Shown in pieces: positions 58,265 to 64,000 of a stretch of 64,000 nucleotides of DNA. The notes under the pieces are model-generated. The model saw only the letters and a program-made list of their open reading frames with translations. It searched no databases and was not told the DNA's origin. Origin of the DNA: Bacteroidota bacterium. GTDB lineage: Bacteria; Bacteroidota; Bacteroidia; Chitinophagales; Chitinophagaceae. The translations under genes were made by a program, and so were the position numbers. Location: contig JAIUNV010000007.1 in assembly GCA_020161435.1 (NCBI GenBank), positions 124,001-188,000 of the forward strand. Reading direction: 5' to 3'. Positions within the stretch are counted from its first letter, which is position 1. Every line of letters begins with the position of its first letter.

Positions 58265-58627
58265 TTATGCCGCTTCTCCAATGAAACGGTGAAAGTCTTT
58301 GGTGAGTTGGTCAATGTCGGCCATTAATTGTTTTACCTGTAATTCCAGGTTGTGGTGCGGAATTTTATGACCAAAGTTGGGATGGTGTTCGGCTTCGGCT
58401 ACATGGTGCTTAATGGCGTGTTTTACGTCGTGCACATTAATGAGCTGAATGTGAAACTGATTGTGGTAGTGTTCTACCTCTTTCAAATAATCGTGATCCG
58501 TTTTGCCAGCAGCAGCAGTGTAGAGTTCACTGCGCAAATGATTGATGTTTTCTTTTGCCTGGCGAAGTTGATTACGCCACTGGTCGCATTCGGCCAGCAG
58601 CGCCTGATGTTCGGCTACGGTAACCAT
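58265..58627 (-). CDS. His-rich coiled-coil protein, unknown
   Basis: A 120-residue soluble protein without signal peptide, predicted almost wholly helical. It has heptad-like stretches (HQALLAECDQWRNQLRQAKE, NLELQVKQLMADIDQLTKDF) and an unusual number of His residues in the middle (HYHNQFHIQL, KHAIKHHVAEAEHHPNFGHK). I recognise no family. Metal binding is conceivable from the His content but is only a guess. The ATG at 58627 gives MVTVAEHQ. An upstream in-frame start would add eleven hydrophobic residues. Confidence 0.7.
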   Translation of the reverse strand: MVTVAEHQALLAECDQWRNQLRQAKENINHLRSELYTAAAGKTDHDYLKEVEHYHNQFHIQLINVHDVKHAIKHHVAEAEHHPNFGHKIPHHNLELQVKQLMADIDQLTKDFHRFIGEAA

Positions 58628-58813
58628 AACATGAAGTTTTAAGGTGAGCAATCTGATCAAAAGAACGAAAGGAGCTTATCAAGATACATCGTTTTTTTCC
58701 CTTCGTCAATACCAAATTTGACGAAAGTAGCTACAACTAACTATGAGGCAAGTCATGCTTTTCGGTATCTTTCCTCATGCTGAAAATTGGTTGAAAAACC
58801 TTATACTTTAGGG

Positions 58814-59956
58814 ATGCGAAAGTTTTGTGTGACCGTTTTGTTTTGCTGTGTACTGCAGGGTGTGTATGCACAGGATAGTGCCATCATTCGCCGGTGGATG
58901 GATACCCTTGCAGCACCGGCCTTTCATGGGCGTGGTTATGTGAATAATGGCATGCAGCAAGCTGCCAATTGGATAGCTGCTACTATGCAGCAACAAGGCT
59001 TACAGATACAGCGCCAAACGGTGGAATATCCGGTGAATGTTTTTCCAAGTCCAAGTTTGTTGCAGGTGAATGGCCATACCTTACAGGAAGGCGTTGATTA
59101 TTTAATAGGGCCAGAGTCGGGCGGTTTTGATGGCACTGTTTCCCGCTTATTGCAGGTTGATTCTGCTACATGGGTATCGGCCGATCAAAAATTGATTGTA
59201 CAGCTGGCAGACAAACTCACCTGGAGTGTGGCTACCCGTCAGCAAAACCATTGCCGGGTTATTGTACGTCGTGCTGCAATTGCATCTGCACCCAAAAAAA
59301 TTAAATTGCAGGTCACTCCATTTTTTCAGCCATCCTTCAAGGCCGATAATGTGATTGCCACCGTAGCCGGTACCCTGCGCAATGATTCTGCCATCGTTTT
59401 TACGGCACATTACGATCATTTGGGGCAACTGGGCAATGCTCTATTTGCCGGTGCCAACGATAATGCCAGCGGCTCCGCTTTGCTCATGCAATTGGCGTGC
59501 CGCATACAGGCACAACCCTTGCCGTACAAAGCGGTGTTTATTTGGTTTGCCGGCGAAGAAGCCGGATTGGTGGGTTCATCGTGGTATGTAGAAAAACCAG
59601 CATTCCCATTATCGAATATTCGCTTTTTACTCAATCTCGATTTGATGGGGAACGGCGAGGAGGGCATTACTGTGGTGAATGCTACTGAGTTTCCTAACGC
59701 ATTTGCATTGCTGCAAAAACTGAATTCGGAAAAACAATATCTCACGGCCATCAACAGCAGGGGCAAGGCGCAAAACAGCGATCATTATTGGTTTACCGAA
59801 AAAGGGGTGCCTTCTTTTTTCTGGTACACGTTGGGCAAGCGAAAAGCATACCACGATGTGGAAGATATTGCAGCCACTGTTCCTCTTGTAGAAGCCAATG
59901 ATTTAATACGTTTGATTCTCGATTTTTCTCAACAGCTCATTCTTCAATCCCGATAA
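58814..59956 (+). CDS. M28-family zinc peptidase, exported
   Basis: A 380-residue exported aminopeptidase-like enzyme. The signal peptide is MRKFCVTVLFCCVLQGVYAQ. A PA-like region covers about residues 95-180. The M28 catalytic domain has all zinc ligands: His in VFTAHYDHLG, Asp in GANDNASGSALL, the Glu pair in FAGEEAGLVGS, Asp in LLNLDLMGN and His in QNSDHYWF. It probably degrades peptides in the periplasm or outside. The ATG at 58814 gives a proper signal peptide. It is followed after 9 bases by the DinB-like gene in the same direction. Confidence 0.92.
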   Translation: MRKFCVTVLFCCVLQGVYAQDSAIIRRWMDTLAAPAFHGRGYVNNGMQQAANWIAATMQQQGLQIQRQTVEYPVNVFPSPSLLQVNGHTLQEGVDYLIGPESGGFDGTVSRLLQVDSATWVSADQKLIVQLADKLTWSVATRQQNHCRVIVRRAAIASAPKKIKLQVTPFFQPSFKADNVIATVAGTLRNDSAIVFTAHYDHLGQLGNALFAGANDNASGSALLMQLACRIQAQPLPYKAVFIWFAGEEAGLVGSSWYVEKPAFPLSNIRFLLNLDLMGNGEEGITVVNATEFPNAFALLQKLNSEKQYLTAINSRGKAQNSDHYWFTEKGVPSFFWYTLGKRKAYHDVEDIAATVPLVEANDLIRLILDFSQQLILQSR

Positions 59957-59965
59957 TTTTCTTGC

Positions 59966-60490
59966 ATGATTACTGCTGCCGATTTTACCAAAGACATCAT
60001 TGCCCGCTTTACCTATTACAAGCAACTGGGTGATAAAACATTTGCGCAACTAAGCGAAGATGAATTGAAATGGGAGCCAGCGGAAGGTGCCAACAGCATT
60101 GCCATTATTGTGCAGCACATGTATGGCAACATGATGAGCCGCTTCACTCATTTTTTAACAGAAGATGGTGAAAAGCCCTGGCGCAACCGCGATGCAGAAT
60201 TTGAGCCCATGAACGTAAGCAAGCAAGACCTGATTGATTTTTGGGAAACCGGCTGGAGTCATGTGCTGAGTACTATTGGTTCGCTCAGCGATGCGCAACT
60301 CATGCAAGACGTAACCATCCGTACCGAAAAGCTGAAAGCCTACGATGCTTTGCTGCGGCAGCTGGCTCACTATGGCTATCACATTGGACAAATAGTGATG
60401 CTGGGTAAAATGCTGCGCAAAAATGACTGGCAAAATTTATCGGTACCCAAGGGCGGCAGTGCAGCGTACAACGAAGCGATGAAAAAGTAG
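59966..60490 (+). CDS. DinB-like DUF1572 protein
   Basis: A 174-residue four-helix-bundle protein of the DinB/YfiT superfamily, DUF1572 branch. The metal-binding His pattern is visible: His51-type in IAIIVQHMYGNMMSRFTHFL and the pair in QLAHYGYHIGQIVMLGKML. Some relatives use such sites for thiol transfer, but the function of this branch is unknown. It lies 9 bases after the M28 peptidase gene, so they are likely co-transcribed. Confidence 0.88.
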   Translation: MITAADFTKDIIARFTYYKQLGDKTFAQLSEDELKWEPAEGANSIAIIVQHMYGNMMSRFTHFLTEDGEKPWRNRDAEFEPMNVSKQDLIDFWETGWSHVLSTIGSLSDAQLMQDVTIRTEKLKAYDALLRQLAHYGYHIGQIVMLGKMLRKNDWQNLSVPKGGSAAYNEAMKK

Positions 60491-60622
60491 TCGGCGACTT
60501 GAGAAATGATGAATGGTGAATTAGGAATGTTGAATTGAACCCGCAATCAGCATTGGCAAACTTCGGCGACCAACAAAGGCGGCATATCAGACATCAGATA
60601 TCAGATATCCTACATCCTTCAT
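60491..60622. repeat. Spacer of word-like repeats
   Basis: The gap between the DinB-like gene and cdd consists of short words: GAATGGTGAATTAGGAATG, then GACCAACAAAGGCGG (like the element at 52200) and TCAGACATCAGATATCAG (like 43467-43500 before hisD). No gene. Confidence 0.5.
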
Positions 60623-61108
60623 CTACTTCATGTCTTCTGCCGTAAAGCCAAACGGCAGTATGTCTTTGGCAGAAGCAATCACCATTACCTCGCCTTGCTG
60701 GCCCGATAAAATGAGGCGCATAGGCTGGTTGAATCTTTGCTCGTATTCTACCAATGCCTGTCGGCACATGCCGCAGGGCGATGCTGGCTTACCACTGTTG
60801 CCATGCAGGTTGTGGTAAGATATGGCCAAGGTAGCAACCGCTTCTGTTGGGTGCAACGTGCTGAGTGCAGAGAGCAATACTCTTTCTGCACAAATACCAA
60901 CAGGGTAGCTGGCGTTTTCCTGGTTGGTGCCTTTTACGATATGTCCGTTGGTTGTTTGTGCTACGGCAGCTACTTTAAATGCACTGTAAGGTGCGTATGC
61001 TGCAGCGGTATGCTCCCGGGCTGCTTGAAGTAATGCATGGTCTGCCGGCGAAAGGCTGCTTTCGTTCTCGTGGAGCTCGTAAGTAAATTGATGTGTTTTG
61101 TTTGCCAT
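60623..61108 (-). CDS. cdd: Cytidine deaminase
   Basis: Deaminates cytidine and deoxycytidine for pyrimidine salvage. The 161-residue protein is the short, tetrameric form. Zinc ligands and proton shuttle are in SYPVGICAERVLLSALSTLH (C-A-E) and SPCGMCRQALVEYEQRF (PCxxC). The substrate-binding AAYAPYSAFKVAAVAQTTNG precedes them. It lies downstream of lepB but behind a terminator. Confidence 0.96.
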   Translation of the reverse strand: MANKTHQFTYELHENESSLSPADHALLQAAREHTAAAYAPYSAFKVAAVAQTTNGHIVKGTNQENASYPVGICAERVLLSALSTLHPTEAVATLAISYHNLHGNSGKPASPCGMCRQALVEYEQRFNQPMRLILSGQQGEVMVIASAKDILPFGFTAEDMK

Positions 61109-61128
61109 CTTTCATCAGTTTGAGTGAT

Positions 61129-61160
61129 AAAAAATCCTTCCCCATGTTGGAGAAGGATTT
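61129..61160 (-). terminator. Terminator between lepB and cdd
   Basis: AAATCCTTC at 61132-61140 pairs with GAAGGATTT at 61152-61160. On the minus strand six T residues follow. It lies just after the lepB stop. Confidence 0.82.
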
Positions 61161-61186
61161 CTGTTGTGGCAGTTAAAATTACGTGT

Positions 61187-62932
61187 TTATTTAATGCTGC
61201 TGAAAATTCGCTTCCAGCGTGGTCCTTTTTCCCAACTAAACCAAATAAAACTGGCTTTGCCTACTACATGCGTTTCGGGCACAAAACCCCAAAAGCGGCT
61301 GTCCTGACTGTTGTGGCGGTTGTCGCCCATCATCCAGTAGTAATTGTATTTAAACGTGTATTTGTCTGCAGGCTTACCATCAATGATGATTTGGTTGCTT
61401 TTTACTTCAAGGCTGTGCTCTTCGTAGTTGCGAATGATGCGTTCGTAAAGCGGCAAATTTTGTGTTGTCAAAGAAATGGTAGTTCCTTTTGCAGGAATAA
61501 TAATGGGTCCAAAATCATCTACCGTCCAATCAAAACCAGCGTTGTTGATGTTGGGAAAAATGTAAGCATCATCGTGCTGGCTTACTTGTGCCACGTTTGG
61601 CGATTTACGCACTGCGTCAGCTGCTTGTTTGGTAGCATAAATCAAATCAAAGCGGGCCGTATCCAATTCAGGAAGGCGCATGTCTCGCTGGTATCCGTTG
61701 AGGTTTACTTTCATGGCTTCGCCAGTAAAAAACGATGGATGAATAGCTTCGTAAATAACAGGGCTGGTCTTTTTTTCTACTAAATAAATACGGGGCAACA
61801 AGCGAATGTTTACTGCCGTTACGTTGCTCATTTTTTTCATTTTGGCAGCATCTTCGGGGCTCATGCTGAGCTGGTATTCTCTGCTGCTAACGAATTGATT
61901 TTCGAGGTTGGCAATTTCCGTTTCCTTATCAGTCCATCGAATGTGGATGTCCGCATTTTCTTCAAGGCTGTTGAAATCAATGGCACTTTTAACCGATACG
62001 TTGTAATCGTTTTGCATGCCTGCAGGCTCGTAAGCCTTGGTATTGTTTACATACAGTTCGCCATTTTTCAGGTAGAGAGTGTCGCCGGCTACTGCTACAC
62101 ATCGTTTTATGTAGTTGTCGGCTTTGTCCATGGGGTGTACAATTATTTTATCGCCCCAGTCGGCAAGCAGAGCATTGCGGTTGCCACCGTAGGTGCTTCG
62201 CAATACATCGTAGTAAGGCTTGGCAGAACCATAGCCCGGATCGTTGATGATGGTATCGCCCAAGGGGAAATTAAACACCACTACATCGTTGCGTTCTACT
62301 TTTTCGTAGCCGGCTATACGGCTGTAGGGTATTTGAATCCAGGTGAGGTAGGACGGTACTTGTGAGTTCGGCATCAGGTTGTGTACAAATGGAAAGCTAA
62401 GCGGCGTTTTGGGAATGCGTGGTCCGTACGAAACTTTGTTGACGAAGAGGAAATCATTCACCAGCAAAGTCTTTTCCATAGATGGAGTAGGAATGGTGTA
62501 AGCTTCGAAAATAAAGGTGCGGATAAGTGTAGCAGCTACAACTGCAAAAACTGCCGCGTCCACCCATTCGCGGCTCGAAGGCTTTTTGTAATTGAGAAAT
62601 ACTTCGTGGCCGGCATAACGTTCGTTTGGCGAAAAGCCGAGGTAGGGGAAATATATAAATGGCACCAGCACGGCACCTGCATGATGCAACACATTGAAGC
62701 GGCCAAAGTGCATCACAAAAATGATGGTGAGCCAAATGCTGATGAACTGCCCTGCAATGGGAATAAACTGCAGCCAAAACCACACCCGGCGCACCTGAAT
62801 TTTTTCAATAATGCACCAGGTATTGTAAAAGGGAATGAGGGCTTTCCAGGGAGTAATGCCGGCTTTTTTAAACATGCCGTACATACCAATGTGCCAGCCT
62901 ATCGTTCCTATCAAAAAAATGATCCAACCCAT
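61187..62932 (-). CDS. lepB: Signal peptidase I, long form
   Basis: Cleaves signal peptides of exported proteins at the outer face of the inner membrane. At 581 residues it is much longer than E. coli LepB (324). Residues 1-100 hold four hydrophobic segments beginning MGWIIFLIGTIGWHIGMYGM. The catalytic Ser151 is in AYTIPTPSMEKTLLVND and Lys276 in DNYIKRCVAVAGD. The last conserved box is YWMMGDNRHNSQDSRFWGFV near residue 545. Between Lys276 and this box lies an insertion of over 200 residues, found in Bacteroidota enzymes. The start at 62932 matches the first membrane segment. The 30 codons upstream are rejected. Confidence 0.94.
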   Translation of the reverse strand: MGWIIFLIGTIGWHIGMYGMFKKAGITPWKALIPFYNTWCIIEKIQVRRVWFWLQFIPIAGQFISIWLTIIFVMHFGRFNVLHHAGAVLVPFIYFPYLGFSPNERYAGHEVFLNYKKPSSREWVDAAVFAVVAATLIRTFIFEAYTIPTPSMEKTLLVNDFLFVNKVSYGPRIPKTPLSFPFVHNLMPNSQVPSYLTWIQIPYSRIAGYEKVERNDVVVFNFPLGDTIINDPGYGSAKPYYDVLRSTYGGNRNALLADWGDKIIVHPMDKADNYIKRCVAVAGDTLYLKNGELYVNNTKAYEPAGMQNDYNVSVKSAIDFNSLEENADIHIRWTDKETEIANLENQFVSSREYQLSMSPEDAAKMKKMSNVTAVNIRLLPRIYLVEKKTSPVIYEAIHPSFFTGEAMKVNLNGYQRDMRLPELDTARFDLIYATKQAADAVRKSPNVAQVSQHDDAYIFPNINNAGFDWTVDDFGPIIIPAKGTTISLTTQNLPLYERIIRNYEEHSLEVKSNQIIIDGKPADKYTFKYNYYWMMGDNRHNSQDSRFWGFVPETHVVGKASFIWFSWEKGPRWKRIFSSIK

Positions 62933-63129
62933 ATCGGTTTTTGTTTTAATGCCTGCCAAAGTAAAGTGTGCAGAGCGGTTCCGGCAAAAATACCTTTTCG
63001 TAGTATCGGGCCAATCCGGCAATATAGTTTATCATTTCGTTTGTATTTGACACCAGAGATTCAACAGACGACTGAAACTGATTTTTGTCAGGGTTACAAA
63101 CGGGGCTTCAGCCTACTTTTCACCAACAA

Positions 63130-64000
63130 ATGCAGTTGTTTTCGATTAAAGATGTAGAACGATTGAGTGGGATAAAGGCCCATACCTTGCGTATGTGGGA
63201 GGCCCGCTACGGGCTGGTTTTGCCTCACCGGAAAGAAAGCAAACACCGGTATTATACCAACGAAGACCTGCGCCGCATTTTGAGGGTGAGCTGGCTGTAC
63301 CATCAGGGCTACAAAATTTCGCACATTGCTTCGCTGGCCGAAGAAGCCATTGCGCAAATGATAGACAAAGAAGTGCGGAGCGGCGTTTTTTTTGTAGAGC
63401 AAATGAATGATATGCTGCTGGCCAGCCGCGATTTTAATGAAGCGTTGTTTGATGCCACCATTACAGCCACCATTTTGCAACTGGGGCTGGAGCGGGCTGT
63501 GGTGCATGTGGTGTATCCCTTGCTGGAAAAAATAGGTCTGCTGTGGATGAATGAAGAACTGCTACCGGCACAAGAGCATTTTGCCAGTACACTTATTCGC
63601 AATGTCATCATCCGCCACATCAACGAACTACCCTTGGTACGTACCGAGCATCAGCAGCTCATATTGCTGTTTGGCCCCGAAGAGGAGTATCATGAAATTC
63701 CGTTGTTGTTTACCTACTATTTGCTACGCAAAAATGGATATCCGGTAATCAATCTTGGTTGCAATGTATCAGAGGCTACGGTGGAAGAGTATTGCAAACA
63801 CAAGCAGGTGGCGCAATTGCACTACCATCAGCTCACCAATTTTACCCGTATGGATGCTGAAGAATATCTGGAAATGTGGAGTTATCGTTTTCCGAACAGG
63901 CAAGTGGTAGCCAGTGGGCCGCTGGTACAGTTTATACGCCATGTACCACCTAACGCAATGCTCATTAACAGCATGCAAGAATTGCTGCATTATTGCCGCC
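63130..64000 (+). CDS. MerR-family regulator with cobalamin-binding-like domain, 3' end cut
   Basis: An open frame of at least 290 codons that runs off the window. Residues 1-70 are a MerR winged helix: MQLFSIKDVERLSGIKAHTL then RMWEARYGLVLPHRKESKHR and YYTNEDL. Residues about 80-165 form the helical cap of B12-binding regulators with the motif W-x9-EH at Trp139, Glu149 and His150. A Rossmann-like domain follows with GPEEEYHEIPLLF. There His188 takes the place of the lower cobalt ligand of CarH (E-x-H pattern), though the usual Gly after it is absent. These are the hallmarks of light-sensing adenosylcobalamin repressors (CarH/LitR), often beside carotenoid genes. It is divergent from lepB. 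Confidence 0.88.
   Translation, partial: MQLFSIKDVERLSGIKAHTLRMWEARYGLVLPHRKESKHRYYTNEDLRRILRVSWLYHQGYKISHIASLAEEAIAQMIDKEVRSGVFFVEQMNDMLLASRDFNEALFDATITATILQLGLERAVVHVVYPLLEKIGLLWMNEELLPAQEHFASTLIRNVIIRHINELPLVRTEHQQLILLFGPEEEYHEIPLLFTYYLLRKNGYPVINLGCNVSEATVEEYCKHKQVAQLHYHQLTNFTRMDAEEYLEMWSYRFPNRQVVASGPLVQFIRHVPPNAMLINSMQELLHYCR

Noticed and set aside
58265..58660. Start of the His-rich protein at 58660
   Set aside because: The eleven extra residues (MIRLLTLKLHV) are not needed for the helical fold, and the ATG at 58627 has the better A-rich context.
1..64000. CRISPR arrays, tRNA or rRNA genes, insertion sequences, prophage
   Set aside because: No regularly spaced 24-40 base repeats, no cloverleaf or rRNA signature, and no transposase or integrase motif were seen.

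Overview
The window is a chromosomal stretch of a Bacteroidota bacterium, most likely a member of the Chitinophagaceae. The evidence is: promoters of the Bacteroidota type (TTTG, about 19 bases, then TAnnTTTG), almost no Shine-Dalgarno sequences, a T9SS/CHU_C sorting domain, a Bacteroidota-type MFS-like DUF5690 protein, a bifunctional HisB and HisIE, and a pyruvate phosphate dikinase. The genus is inferred from general resemblance only. No tRNA, rRNA, CRISPR array, transposase or prophage was seen.

Layout. 1-2 kb: the 3' part of fusA (EF-G), closed by a terminator. 2-8.3 kb: four genes (Crp/Fnr-type regulator, DUF5690 transporter-like protein, DEDDy exonuclease, sortilin-like beta-propeller protein) that separate fusA from the rest of the ribosomal cluster. 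8.5-21.6 kb: the S10-spc ribosomal protein cluster from rpsJ to rplO, then secY and map, with unusually long spacers filled with word-like repeats and hairpins. The infA-rpmJ-rpsM-rpsK-rpsD-rpoA-rplQ block that often follows map is not here. 21.7-28.7 kb: lipoprotein, phoH with a cysteine hydrolase, ppdK, pepP. 28.7-35.7 kb: a surface-protein region (T9SS cargo, small lipoprotein, propeller plus endosialidase-chaperone protein) around pssA. 35.8-42.3 kb: purS, rsmI, a HAD hydrolase, a DUF72 protein, an antiporter, and a sugar-1-phosphate nucleotidyltransferase next to an AmgK-like kinase fused to the C-terminal domain of RapZ. 42.3-50.5 kb: a complete histidine operon hisG-D-C-B-H-A-F-(small membrane protein)-IE. 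50.7-64 kb: MATE transporter, thiolase, acyl-CoA synthetase, an EF-G2-type paralogue, an M28 peptidase, DinB-like protein, cytidine deaminase, signal peptidase I, and the start of a CarH/LitR-like MerR regulator.

The most interesting points are these. (1) The his operon begins with a 17-codon leader peptide containing five His codons, a perfect Bacteroidota promoter, and mutually exclusive antiterminator and terminator stems, that is, a textbook attenuator. (2) A 53-codon membrane microprotein sits between hisF and hisIE with ATGA overlaps on both sides. (3) A palindromic repeat (core TCCCTTTAGGGA) occurs six times at his gene junctions and is translated in frame as N-terminal extensions of HisA and HisF and as the C-terminus of HisA. 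A different repeat forms the N-terminus of PssA. (4) The kinase-RapZ fusion beside a MurU-like enzyme suggests a cell-wall amino-sugar recycling module with a built-in sensor. (5) Three near-identical TTTGAC-N4-GTCAAA palindromes, two next to the Crp/Fnr gene, look like its operators.

All functions are read from sequence motifs and remembered family features. No database search was run.
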